Of a DNA stretch of 64,000 nt, positions 1 through 8,014 are shown piece after piece. The translations under genes and the position numbers were made by a program. The stretch covers positions 62,001-126,000 of the forward strand of contig CAIKZZ010000001.1 of the NCBI GenBank assembly GCA_903832085.1. Direction: 5' to 3'. The stretch's first letter is position 1. Every line of letters starts with the position of its first letter. The notes under the pieces were generated by a model. It searched no databases, had not been told where the DNA came from, and saw nothing but the letters and a program-made list of their open reading frames with translations. The DNA comes from an uncultured Pseudomonadota bacterium. GTDB taxonomy: Bacteria; Pseudomonadota; Gammaproteobacteria; Steroidobacterales; Steroidobacteraceae.

Positions 1-422
1 AGGACATGAAGACCGCGATGCGCGCGGGCGAGAAAGAGCGCCTCGGGCTTATTCGCATGCTCCTTGCAGCCATTAAGCAACGCGAAGTCGACGAGCGCAT
101 CACGCTTGACGATGGTCAGACGCTGTCTGTCATCGAAAAAATGATTAAACAACGCAAAGAGTCGGTCATCCAATTTGAAGCGGGTGGTCGAACGGACCTT
201 GCTGAGAAAGAAACGGCAGAGATCGCAGTACTTGCCGCGTACCTGCCAACACAGCTGTCAGCCGCAGAACTCGATGCATTAATTCAAGAGGCAATCTCAA
301 CGACCGCAGCACAGTCTATTAAAGACATGGGCAAAGTCATGGGGATCGTCAAAGGCAATGCCGCAGGGCGTGCCGACATGAGCGCTGTAGGCGCCCGCAT
401 CAAGGCGCTGCTCGGCGGCTGA
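1..422 (+). CDS. yqeY: GatB/YqeY domain protein, 5' end outside window
   Basis: This is a YqeY-family protein resembling the tail domain of the amidotransferase subunit GatB. Its exact role is unknown, although binding to tRNA or tRNA-charging complexes has been proposed for the family. The ATG at base 6 is probably internal: the codon before it reads Asp, and family members have about ten residues ending in 'DDMK' before the conserved 'AMRAGEKERLG' stretch, so the true start lies upstream of the window. The conserved 'AAIKQREVDERI' and the C-terminal 'MGKVMGIVK' are visible. It lies 19 bases before dnaG on the same strand. In many gammaproteobacteria the order is rpsU-yqeY-dnaG-rpoD, so rpsU is expected just outside. 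The family call is secure; the function is not. Confidence 0.93.
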   Translation, partial: DMKTAMRAGEKERLGLIRMLLAAIKQREVDERITLDDGQTLSVIEKMIKQRKESVIQFEAGGRTDLAEKETAEIAVLAAYLPTQLSAAELDALIQEAISTTAAQSIKDMGKVMGIVKGNAAGRADMSAVGARIKALLGG

Positions 423-441
423 AGCGACCCGGGGGCCAAAC

Positions 442-2256
442 ATGCCCGGCCTAATTCCACGCGCGTTTATCGACGAACTTCTTGCTCGTACCGATATTGT
501 TGATGTTATCGGCGGCCGCATCACGCTGAAAAAAGCTGGCCGCGAATGGAAAGCAAACTGTCCATTCCATGGGGAGAAAACTCCTTCATTCACCGTCTCT
601 CAAACTAAACAGTTTTACCACTGCTTTGGTTGTGGCGCGAACGGCACTGCTCTGAGCTTCCTCATGGAGCATGATCGTTTAAGTTTTCCAGAAGCAATCG
701 AAGATCTCGCGGCTCGCGCGGGACTTGAGGTACCACGTGAAGGCGGTAGCACGGCGGACCCGCGCGACCGCCAGCTCGATGATCTATACGCAATCAATGC
801 CAGCGCAGATCAACATTTTCGCGATGCACTACGTGAGTCTGAACGCGCTAAGGATTACTTAAAGCAACGCGGACTTACCGGAGAAACGGCTGCTCGCTAT
901 CACTTAGGATATGCCCCTGCCGGATGGGATGGCTTACTGCGCACATTTGGCTCCACAGACGTTGGCCGCCAGACTCTACTCACGGCAGGCCTCATCATTG
1001 AGCGCACTCCTGACGCACAACGCAACATGAGCGCAGGGCATTACGATCGGTTTCGGGACCGGATCATGTTTCCGATCCGCGACACACGCGGCCGAGTTGT
1101 TGGTTTTGGCGGTCGCATTATTGACGATGGCGAACCCAAATATCTGAACTCGCCAGAGACTCCGTTGTTTCATAAAGGACGCGAACTGTACGGCCTTTAT
1201 GAAGCCCGACAGGAACTACGCACAATCAGCACGCTGCTTGTAGTTGAAGGCTACATGGACGTCGTCCGCCTCAGCCAAGCAGGTATCCATTATGCGGTTG
1301 CCACACTAGGTACCGCGACGACTCCCGAACATTTGAGCAGAATGTTCCGTGTCACAAATGATGTTGTTTTTTGCTTCGATGGGGACAAGGCTGGGCGTCA
1401 AGCAGCCTGGCGTGCGCTTGAAACTTGCTTGCCGCATGCAAAAGATGGGCGACAACTAAAGTTCTTGTTTCTCCCCGAAGGCCATGATCCAGACACGCTA
1501 GTTGCAGCGGAGGGTCGTGCTGCCTTTGAGACACGTTTAGAAACCGCCCTACCGCTATCAGAGTACTTTGTCAGCCACTTAGCCATTGATGTGGACCTTG
1601 CCAGCGTCGATGGTCGCGCACGCCTTGCAGAGCTTGCGAAACCGATGATTGCCCGCATACCTGACGGCATTTATCGTGAATTGCTCATTGAACGCCTAGC
1701 GCGTGATGTACGTATGCCCGCTACACGCCTCGCTGATTTGTTAAGTCGCGGCAATACGGAAAAAACCGCAAGCAGCAATAACGCACCAATGACTCGGGCA
1801 CGGCTAAGCACTAGGCCAACAACGGGACGTGGCTCACTGATCAGCCAAGCCATTGCGCGTATCGTCCAGTGCCCAGAAGCGGCAGGAGCCGTACGCACGA
1901 CCGAGGCACTGCGCATGAGCGGTGATCGGGGCTTAGACGTATTGGCGGACCTTATTGACACTGCTCAAGCAAACCCGCAGCTATCCTCAGCCCAGCTCGT
2001 GGAGCGCTGGCGCGATCGTGCCGAACATACGCGCTTAACGGAACTTGCCGCCGCGCCTCTACCGGAGCTTGATGTGGCAGCAGTAAGCCGCGAGCTCGTG
2101 GCTAACATCACACGACTACTGAGTGAGGCAGGTCCCGAACGCCGTTGGAATGAACTGATTGCGCTCGCTGAGTCCACGGGCCTTAGCGACGAGGAAAAAC
2201 GCGAACTGACTGAATTACAAAAACAACGCCGCCCCGCGACCCCGCCGACGACGTAA
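442..2256 (+). CDS. dnaG: DNA primase
   Basis: DnaG makes the RNA primers for lagging-strand synthesis and for fork restart, working with the DnaB helicase. At 604 aa it has the usual length. The N-terminal CHC2 zinc ribbon is intact (C40, H43, C61, C64, in 'CPFH' and 'CFGC'). The TOPRIM core has the catalytic glutamate in 'VVEGYMDVV' near residue 269 and the metal-binding 'DGDKAG' near 313. The last ~150 residues are the less conserved helicase-binding region. A G-rich stretch (GGGGG) precedes the ATG. The gene sits between yqeY and rpoD, the classical macromolecular synthesis operon order. Confidence 0.98.
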   Translation: MPGLIPRAFIDELLARTDIVDVIGGRITLKKAGREWKANCPFHGEKTPSFTVSQTKQFYHCFGCGANGTALSFLMEHDRLSFPEAIEDLAARAGLEVPREGGSTADPRDRQLDDLYAINASADQHFRDALRESERAKDYLKQRGLTGETAARYHLGYAPAGWDGLLRTFGSTDVGRQTLLTAGLIIERTPDAQRNMSAGHYDRFRDRIMFPIRDTRGRVVGFGGRIIDDGEPKYLNSPETPLFHKGRELYGLYEARQELRTISTLLVVEGYMDVVRLSQAGIHYAVATLGTATTPEHLSRMFRVTNDVVFCFDGDKAGRQAAWRALETCLPHAKDGRQLKFLFLPEGHDPDTLVAAEGRAAFETRLETALPLSEYFVSHLAIDVDLASVDGRARLAELAKPMIARIPDGIYRELLIERLARDVRMPATRLADLLSRGNTEKTASSNNAPMTRARLSTRPTTGRGSLISQAIARIVQCPEAAGAVRTTEALRMSGDRGLDVLADLIDTAQANPQLSSAQLVERWRDRAEHTRLTELAAAPLPELDVAAVSRELVANITRLLSEAGPERRWNELIALAESTGLSDEEKRELTELQKQRRPATPPTT

Positions 2257-2425
2257 CGCTCAGGCGTCTCTACCAGCCCTTTTGCCGCGCCCCCATTGAG
2301 CCTGGTCCCTTGTGCCGCCCTGCAAGCTGGCGCGAGTCCGAGCAGCACGATGAATGCTGGGTGCCACGCCGTGAGGCCTAAACTCGGCACGATTCTTGAC
2401 TGCTCAAAAAAAGAACTTATGGACC

Positions 2426-2454
2426 TTGGGTTGGTCACACGGTCAGTGTAAGAT
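2426..2454 (+). promoter_or_regulatory. candidate sigma70 promoter for rpoD
   Basis: TTGGGT (2426-2431) and TAAGAT (2449-2454) are separated by exactly 17 bases, in the 226-base gap between dnaG and rpoD. An internal rpoD promoter is usual in this operon. The match was judged by eye only. Confidence 0.4.
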
Positions 2455-2491
2455 GATCGGCTAATTTGAATTCGGATAGAGGGTGCCCACT

Positions 2492-4369
2492 GTGACCGAA
2501 AAGAAAGCCTCCGTCCTGCCCGTCACCGCGGTTCCCGATGAGCGCCAATCGCAGCTCAAGCGCTTGATTGCCAAAGGTAAAGAGCAGGGCTTTCTAACGT
2601 ACGGCGAGGTCAACGACCATCTGCCGAGCGAAATCGTCGATCCAGAGCAGATCGAAGATATTGTCAATATGATCAATGACATGGGCATTCCGGTCTACGA
2701 AAAGGCCCCGGATGCTGAATCATTGATCATGGCCGACGGGCCTGTTGCCACAGACGACGAGGCGGTCGAAGAAGCCGCTGCGGCACTCGCCACAGTTGAT
2801 GCCGAATTTGGACGCACCACCGACCCCGTACGCATGTACATGCGCGAAATGGGTACCGTGGAACTCCTGACCCGCGAGGGTGAGATCCGTATTGCCAAGC
2901 GCATCGAGGAAGGCCTAGATGCCGTGAAGTCGGCCCTTGCCAACTTCCCCGCCACGTATGACCACCTACTCGCTGCCTATGAGCCGGTCAAAACGGGGCA
3001 AGGCCGTCTCGTCGATATCATCGTCGGCTTCGTTGATCCGAATGCACCAGATGAAATCGCTCAGCCACAAAATCCAAAACTACTAGCGCTCGAAAAACCG
3101 GAAAACGAAACCGAAGAAGACGAGTCAGCCGACGAAGAAGAGGCTCTCGAAACAGGTCCGGATCCGATCGAAGCGGCAAAACGGTTTGCAGGGATTGCAA
3201 AACTGCATGCACAGCACCTGAAATCTTTAGATACCGCGGGCATTAAGGATCCAAAAACCCAGAAGATCCGCAAAAAGATTGCTGGCCAGTTTCTGGAACT
3301 GAAACTTGCGCCAAAAATGTTTGAAGCGTTGATTGCTAATCTGCGTGCACACATCGCCACGATCAGAGGACATGAAAAAGAAATTATGCTGATCTGCGTT
3401 AGGCAAGCCAGCATGCCACGTAAGGATTTCATCACCGTTTTCCCAAAAAACGAGACGAAGACTGCGTGGATCGACAAGCAGATCAAATTAAAGCGCAAGC
3501 ATTCGGCCGCACTTGCGCGCCTCAAGCCCGATATTCTGGCACGCCAAGAGCTCATCAAAACTCTCGAAACTAGCCTGCATTTGACTACACAAGATGTGCG
3601 TGAAATTAACCGGGAAGTTGCCGTAGGTGAAGCACAAGCGCGTCGCGCCAAGAAAGAAATGGTCGAAGCGAACTTGAGATTAGTTATTTCTATCGCGAAG
3701 AAATACACCAATCGTGGTCTGCAGTTCCTCGATTTAATTCAGGAAGGCAACATAGGTCTGATGAAAGCGGTTGATAAATTTGAATATCGCCGTGGCTACA
3801 AATTCTCAACCTATGCCACCTGGTGGATCCGACAGGCGATCACCCGCTCTATCGCCGATCAGGCGCGCACCATTCGTATCCCGGTGCATATGATTGAGAC
3901 AATCAACAAGCTAAACCGCATTTCGCGGCAAATGCTACAAGAAATGGGCCGCGAAGCGACGCCAGAAGAACTGGCTGTGCGCATGGAAATGCCAGAAGAC
4001 AAGGTGCGTAAAGTACTGAAAATCGCCAAAGAGCCCATCTCGATGGAGACGCCTATTGGTGATGATGAAGATTCGCATCTTGGAGACTTCATCGAAGACT
4101 CGTCCGTGCAGTCACCACTGGAATCAGCAACAACCGAGAGCCTGCGGGAGACTACGCATTCCGTGCTCGCGCAACTGACGCCACGGGAAGCAAAAGTGTT
4201 GAGAATGCGCTTCGGGATTGACCTCAATACAGACCATACGCTTGAAGAAGTTGGCAAACAATTTGATGTGACGCGTGAGCGCATTCGCCAAATTGAAGCC
4301 AAGGCACTGCGTAAACTGCGCCATCCGAGCCGGTCAGAGCAATTGCGCAGCTTCTTGATGGAAGACTAA
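2492..4369 (+). CDS. rpoD: RNA polymerase primary sigma factor (sigma-70)
   Basis: RpoD is the housekeeping sigma factor that directs RNA polymerase to -35/-10 promoters. Region 1.1 and an acidic non-conserved region (runs of E/D around residues 195-225) precede region 1.2 ('[16 protein letters not shown]', near residue 115 onward). Region 2 is near residue 393 ('[18 protein letters not shown]', '[12 protein letters not shown]'), and the region 4.2 helix-turn-helix is near 583 ('[18 protein letters not shown]'). The ORF track starts at the GTG at 2483. I prefer the in-frame GTG at 2492, because AGAGGG (2478-2483) is then a well-spaced ribosome binding site, whereas it would overlap the earlier start. 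The product is about 625 aa. The stop lies one base from the convergent azlD stop. Confidence 0.97.
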   Translation: MTEKKASVLPVTAVPDERQSQLKRLIAKGKEQGFLTYGEVNDHLPSEIVDPEQIEDIVNMINDMGIPVYEKAPDAESLIMADGPVATDDEAVEEAAAALATVDAEFGRTTDPVRMYMREMGTVELLTREGEIRIAKRIEEGLDAVKSALANFPATYDHLLAAYEPVKTGQGRLVDIIVGFVDPNAPDEIAQPQNPKLLALEKPENETEEDESADEEEALETGPDPIEAAKRFAGIAKLHAQHLKSLDTAGIKDPKTQKIRKKIAGQFLELKLAPKMFEALIANLRAHIATIRGHEKEIMLICVRQASMPRKDFITVFPKNETKTAWIDKQIKLKRKHSAALARLKPDILARQELIKTLETSLHLTTQDVREINREVAVGEAQARRAKKEMVEANLRLVISIAKKYTNRGLQFLDLIQEGNIGLMKAVDKFEYRRGYKFSTYATWWIRQAITRSIADQARTIRIPVHMIETINKLNRISRQMLQEMGREATPEELAVRMEMPEDKVRKVLKIAKEPISMETPIGDDEDSHLGDFIEDSSVQSPLESATTESLRETTHSVLAQLTPREAKVLRMRFGIDLNTDHTLEEVGKQFDVTRERIRQIEAKALRKLRHPSRSEQLRSFLMED

Positions 4370-4370
4370 A

Positions 4371-4697
4371 TCAGGCATATAAGCGCAGCGCTGTCAGGAC
4401 GATCATTCCAGCGAAAATAGTCCACAGCATGCTCTTTGTGCGCCAGATCACCATCGCTGCAGCGATTGCAGCGATGAGCCTGTGATTCGCTAACGAAAAA
4501 TCCACATGGCCCGCCCGCAGAATGAGGGCCGGCGCCAAAATAGCCGCTAAGGCCGCGGCCGGTGCAAATCGTAGTGCGTGCTCGACCGCCACCGGCAATT
4601 TCAGCCGAGCGCCAAAAACAACAAAGCTCGTACGCGCGACGATGGCACTAAGGGCAACGCCCACGATAGCAAGCCAGGTGCCTAGATCATCGATCAT
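4371..4697 (-). CDS. azlD: AzlD-type branched-chain amino acid exporter small subunit
   Basis: This is a 108-aa membrane protein of the AzlD family, the small partner of AzlC in export of branched-chain amino acids. It is almost entirely hydrophobic, with three to four predicted helices ('LAIVGVALSAIVARTSFVV', 'AAALAAILAPALILRAG', 'FAGMIVLTALRLYA'). The ORF track extends it to 4955, but that extension overlaps azlC in another frame and has a Cys/Arg-rich composition unlike a membrane protein. The ATG at 4697 shares one base with the azlC stop (TGATG), the usual translational coupling of this pair. It converges with rpoD. Confidence 0.9.
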   Translation of the reverse strand: MIDDLGTWLAIVGVALSAIVARTSFVVFGARLKLPVAVEHALRFAPAAALAAILAPALILRAGHVDFSLANHRLIAAIAAAMVIWRTKSMLWTIFAGMIVLTALRLYA

Positions 4698-5407
4698 CAG
4701 GAAGGCCTCAAGTGATCCACGACGACCGCGCCAGCAATCCCCAATAAAGTCGCAACGATTAAGCCCGCATGGGCCGGCAGTCCGTTCAAAGCAACACCTG
4801 CGATCCCTGCAATCAAACAGCCAGTCACGGCCGGAATACTCGCGAGTAGTGGCACCAGCAGTGCGAGTAGCGCCAATAAGCCTGCAAAATCGAGCCCCCA
4901 GGCAGCTGGGATATGTCCAGCTGCATAAAGGCCCACATAGGAGCCAAAGTGCCACGGCAGGAAATTAGCGGCCGACAGTCCGCCGAAGTATGCAGCGCGA
5001 ATCGCAGGGACTTTGCTCGATGAGTGACGCATATACATCACGAAGCTCATATCACCAATCAAGTAAGCCAAGCCAAAGCGGCGGCGCAATGGCAACTCAG
5101 CAAGTACAGGCCTAAGAGCTGCACTATAAATAACAAAACGCAAATTAACCATGAGTGCCGTGAGCGTAATCACCCACGCTGGAGCATGCCCAACCAGCAG
5201 CGGTAAGGCAGCTAGCTGGGCGGATCCGGCATAGGCAATTGTGGACAGCCCATAAGCCTTCATCAGTGGGAGGCCCGACTGCGCCATCGCAACTCCAGTC
5301 ACTAGGCCCCACGCGATGATCGCGGGAAATGCCGGCACCATGTCTTTAAGGCCCGCACGAAATGCTGCTTGCGCATCCGCAACCGCCGTGCCAGCACCCT
5401 TATCCAT
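4697..5407 (-). CDS. azlC: AzlC family branched-chain amino acid exporter large subunit
   Basis: AzlC forms an inner-membrane exporter with AzlD, removing excess branched-chain amino acids or their analogues. The conserved family opening 'AFRAGLKDMVPAFPAIIAWGLVTG' is followed by several hydrophobic segments and 'STIAYAGSAQLAALPLL'. I start at the ATG at 5407; the ORF track uses a TTG at 5440, and neither has a convincing ribosome binding site. The length (about 236 aa) is typical. It is the first gene of a two-gene operon with azlD. Branched-chain synthesis genes (ilvA, ilvB, ilvH) occur elsewhere in the window, which fits the predicted substrate but is not proof. Confidence 0.92.
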   Translation of the reverse strand: MDKGAGTAVADAQAAFRAGLKDMVPAFPAIIAWGLVTGVAMAQSGLPLMKAYGLSTIAYAGSAQLAALPLLVGHAPAWVITLTALMVNLRFVIYSAALRPVLAELPLRRRFGLAYLIGDMSFVMYMRHSSSKVPAIRAAYFGGLSAANFLPWHFGSYVGLYAAGHIPAAWGLDFAGLLALLALLVPLLASIPAVTGCLIAGIAGVALNGLPAHAGLIVATLLGIAGAVVVDHLRPS

Positions 5408-5579
5408 GAGCGGGTACGCGACTAATAGGGGCCAAGCCAACTATTGAGAGGGCGATCACTTCAGAACTCGGACGATGCCACACACTAATTCCTCGACTCG
5501 CACACGCAACAACGTCGGCACAATACGCGCGAATCGCCTCTATCGCGAGCAATTATACAAAGCACTCGGACTGGGCGTG

Positions 5580-6356
5580 TTAACGCGCCCCAGGCAGTGG
5601 CGGCCCTTCGGCCGGTAGATCAGCGATCTCTTGCGGCGTTGCTCGGCGATACTGCGCCTTGATCTTCAGTGGTTTGATTCCAGATGCATTAAATTCGACG
5701 GATGCTTCAAAGCGATCGTTAGCGACTCGTTGATACCGCTCGGTCACTCGCAAACGAGACCCGTCGCGACTATCGATCACAAATGCGGTTCCATTCCAGC
5801 CCGACCACACATTGCGAGACCCAAAGCGGTCGTTGATGCTGACCGGATCTAGATCTCCAGGAACCAGGGACCTACGCCGTTCGCCACCGGCGATCATGAC
5901 TGCCGCTTGCGTTGCATTAACCTCTAGACGGGACGGCGGTAGCGCAAATGCGCGGACAAAATCACCAGGTCCCATCCGTAACCAAGGCGGCGGCTCCGCC
6001 TGCTGCATCACCGGAGCCGCTGCACTACTGCGCTGACCCTCACTCTGTCGCCGACCACCACCGCCCCGGCCACTTTGCTGCTCGGGCATCGAGATCGGCT
6101 CGCCTGCATCCATCGCTCGCTCTGCTCTAGCAGTGCGCTTACGCGGCACGGGCAGAGCCGCCTTAATCAGTGACACTGCATCATCACTCAGCGCAGGCTC
6201 AAGTACCCAGTGCCCAGATAAATCTGTAGGCGCTGCGGGTGCATTCGCTAGTCGAGGAGCGCCACAAGCAGCGCAGGCCAGCAACAGCAGTACAGCGCAG
6301 TGCCGACCACACACTGCCAAACCACTGCGCTTATATAGCGGTGCGTTACTCTTCAC
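5580..6356 (-). CDS. putative lipoprotein of unknown function
   Basis: This is a 258-aa protein I do not recognise. A hydrophobic N-terminus ending in 'LLLLACAACG' offers a lipobox (LLAC or LAAC), suggesting an envelope lipoprotein. A 'DLSGHWVLEPALSDDA' segment follows, resembling the opening beta-strand of small binding domains in uncharacterised proteobacterial proteins. A low-complexity Gly/Arg/Gln stretch then leads to a beta-rich half ('GSRNVWSGWNGTAFVIDSRD'). The GTG start overlaps the stop of the upstream gene (GTGA), so it is translationally coupled as the third gene of the 7593-5580 operon. No catalytic motif is visible. Confidence 0.75.
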   Translation of the reverse strand: MKSNAPLYKRSGLAVCGRHCAVLLLLACAACGAPRLANAPAAPTDLSGHWVLEPALSDDAVSLIKAALPVPRKRTARAERAMDAGEPISMPEQQSGRGGGGRRQSEGQRSSAAAPVMQQAEPPPWLRMGPGDFVRAFALPPSRLEVNATQAAVMIAGGERRRSLVPGDLDPVSINDRFGSRNVWSGWNGTAFVIDSRDGSRLRVTERYQRVANDRFEASVEFNASGIKPLKIKAQYRRATPQEIADLPAEGPPLPGAR

Positions 6357-7024
6357 TTGACACTATAGTCACGTCCTTCGAGGCACGCGGACATCGCCCG
6401 AAAATACTCTGCGCGCCGACTCGCCCACTGTGCCGCCGGCACATCACCCGCGGCGCGTGTCGGATCAAATGTCGTCTGATCCGCGGCCCATCGATGGCAC
6501 TCATAGCGATCCTGAGCCTGCTGCGCTTCACTTTGATTATTTCTAGGATACATAATCAAATCCTGGATCGGGGCCGCAATGGATGGTTGCACATCCGCTG
6601 GCGGCTCCACCACCTCATATCCACGCTGACCGTCCCGCCACACGTAGTACGAATCGTTGGCGTAATAATAAGGCATGCCGCCAAACCACACCGTTGTGTA
6701 AAAATCCGGTAACAGTGGTACATACACGCCAAAAGGCGGGCCCACGACGCGCCAGCGCGGCCCGTAAGCCGAATACCAGACCCCGCCACCGTATCTGTAG
6801 CGGGCACCCCCATGCTCCACCTCGATTGAACGACGTGGCGTGGAGGGACTCACGTGCCCCCGGTTTGGATAGTACTGATTGTGCGCATAACGGCCGTCCA
6901 AGTGCCCCTCATGCGTCGGTGGGCCACGATCACTTGCTGCACTGACCCCAAAGAGTCCCGCGCCTAGCAGTGCTAGCGCGCAAACCGCTTTTGCCAAGCC
7001 AAACACGGTGGTTTGAGTTTTCAC
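6353..7024 (-). CDS. secreted protein with DUF6515-like region and C-terminal DRYECH module
   Basis: The product is about 223 aa. I start at the GTG at 7024, preceded by AAAGGA with good spacing; the tracked start at 7075 lies inside the upstream gene. A signal peptide ('LAKAVCALALLGAGLFGVSAASD') is followed by an aromatic, Gly-rich region ('YRYGGGVWYSAYGPRWRVV', 'VWFGGMPYYYANDSYYVW') as in DUF6515-type envelope proteins. The C-terminal module has 'QDRYECHRWAADQTTFDP' and then 'YFRAMSACLEGRDYSVK'. The same two motifs occur, further apart, in the upstream gene at 7593. Its function is unknown. It sits in the middle of a three-gene operon. Confidence 0.8.
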   Translation of the reverse strand: MKTQTTVFGLAKAVCALALLGAGLFGVSAASDRGPPTHEGHLDGRYAHNQYYPNRGHVSPSTPRRSIEVEHGGARYRYGGGVWYSAYGPRWRVVGPPFGVYVPLLPDFYTTVWFGGMPYYYANDSYYVWRDGQRGYEVVEPPADVQPSIAAPIQDLIMYPRNNQSEAQQAQDRYECHRWAADQTTFDPTRAAGDVPAAQWASRRAEYFRAMSACLEGRDYSVK

Positions 7025-7041
7025 GATCGTATCCTTTTGAT

Positions 7042-7593
7042 TCAACGCACTGTGTACCCGCGGCCTGCGAGGCACGCGCCAATCGCGCGCCGATAAGCCC
7101 CCACCTGCTGTGTTTGTGCTGATACACGGGCCGCATGACGCGCATGGTCTGCCTCATCCGCTCTTTCGATCGCATCATTACGCGACGCTTCTGCCACAGC
7201 GCCTATAGCCGCCCCCGCAAGAGCTCCTAAGAGCGCTCCCTGCCCTGTCTGGCGTGGGCTGGAAACAACCGCTCCAAGCACGGCTCCCGTCACAGCACCA
7301 CCCATAACGTCCGCGCCAGGCGGCGGACCTTGCACTACCCGCACGCGCTGCTCAGGCGGTAGCCCAGGAAGGCTCGGATCAAACCCTGTCTGCTTAACAG
7401 CCCAAATGTGACACTCATACCGATCACGATCCGCCTGCTGTGCAGACTGCCCTTGGGCAGGATACGCAATGACGTCAGGTATCGGCGGCGGCGACACCTG
7501 CTCGACTGACCGTACATAGCGCGGAGGGGCATCCACGCACCCTCCAAGACCGACCGCCACGGCAAGAGCCGCTGCAAAACTGAACGTCCGCAT
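7042..7593 (-). CDS. glycine-zipper outer-membrane lipoprotein
   Basis: This is a 183-aa predicted lipoprotein; 'AVAVGLGGC' is a clear lipobox ending at residue ~19. The centre is a glycine zipper ('GGAVTGAVLGAVVSSPRQ', 'GALLGALAGAAIGAVAE'), a membrane-inserting repeat common in Gram-negative lipoproteins. It is flanked by 'DRYECHIWAVKQTGFDP' and a C-terminal 'YRRAIGACLAGRGYTVR', so the zipper separates the two halves of a module found joined in the next gene. GGAG lies 9 bases before the ATG. It is the first gene of a three-gene operon, presumably expressed from the 7.6-8.0 kb gap. The exact role is unknown. Confidence 0.82.
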   Translation of the reverse strand: MRTFSFAAALAVAVGLGGCVDAPPRYVRSVEQVSPPPIPDVIAYPAQGQSAQQADRDRYECHIWAVKQTGFDPSLPGLPPEQRVRVVQGPPPGADVMGGAVTGAVLGAVVSSPRQTGQGALLGALAGAAIGAVAEASRNDAIERADEADHARHAARVSAQTQQVGAYRRAIGACLAGRGYTVR

Positions 7594-8014
7594 ATGTCAA
7601 TCTCCACGTTGCTCTTAAAGGCGGCTCGCCACCTCACACCGCAGGACGCCACCCAAACTGTCGCATCCCTTTTACACCCATTCTAGGGCGTTAGATTATG
7701 GTTACTTACCGTAGTTCAATTTCTTTGCAAAGACCTTCAATTTATCGCCCTACCGACGTAGCACCACCGCTGCATCGAGTGAAGTACCAACGTACACCCT
7801 TTGCATATCTTTGCCTGTCAGCCAACGGTGGGGTGACTGGCTGCTCGGCGGTTAAGTGGTGTCAAGCCACGGTACGGTCTTTAAGGCGAACTGCCCTAAT
7901 TTCGCAAAGTTTCGACGTTTTGCGACGACGGAGCCAGTTAAACTAGGCCACCCTCCCCTCGTTAGGGCTTAGGGATGCAAACCGCCCAACACTGTTCAGA
8001 GTCACCAACTTCCG
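7594..8014. other. intergenic gap between divergent genes
   Basis: This 421-base gap must carry promoters for the lipoprotein operon (leftward) and the ABC exporter (rightward), but I find no convincing -35/-10 pair. An 82-codon ORF (7698-7946) has no ribosome binding site and unnatural composition, so I do not call it. A weak hairpin (CGCAAA/TTTGCG) lies near 7903-7924. I could not match it to 6S RNA, tmRNA or RNase P RNA. Confidence 0.4.

Noticed and set aside
4371-4955. 194-aa version of AzlD
   Set aside because: The first 86 codons overlap azlC in another frame with non-membrane composition; the start at 4697 gives the normal coupled azlC-azlD pair.
7698-7946. 82-aa ORF in the gap before the ABC exporter
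   Set aside because: No ribosome binding site, unusual composition and no recognisable domain.
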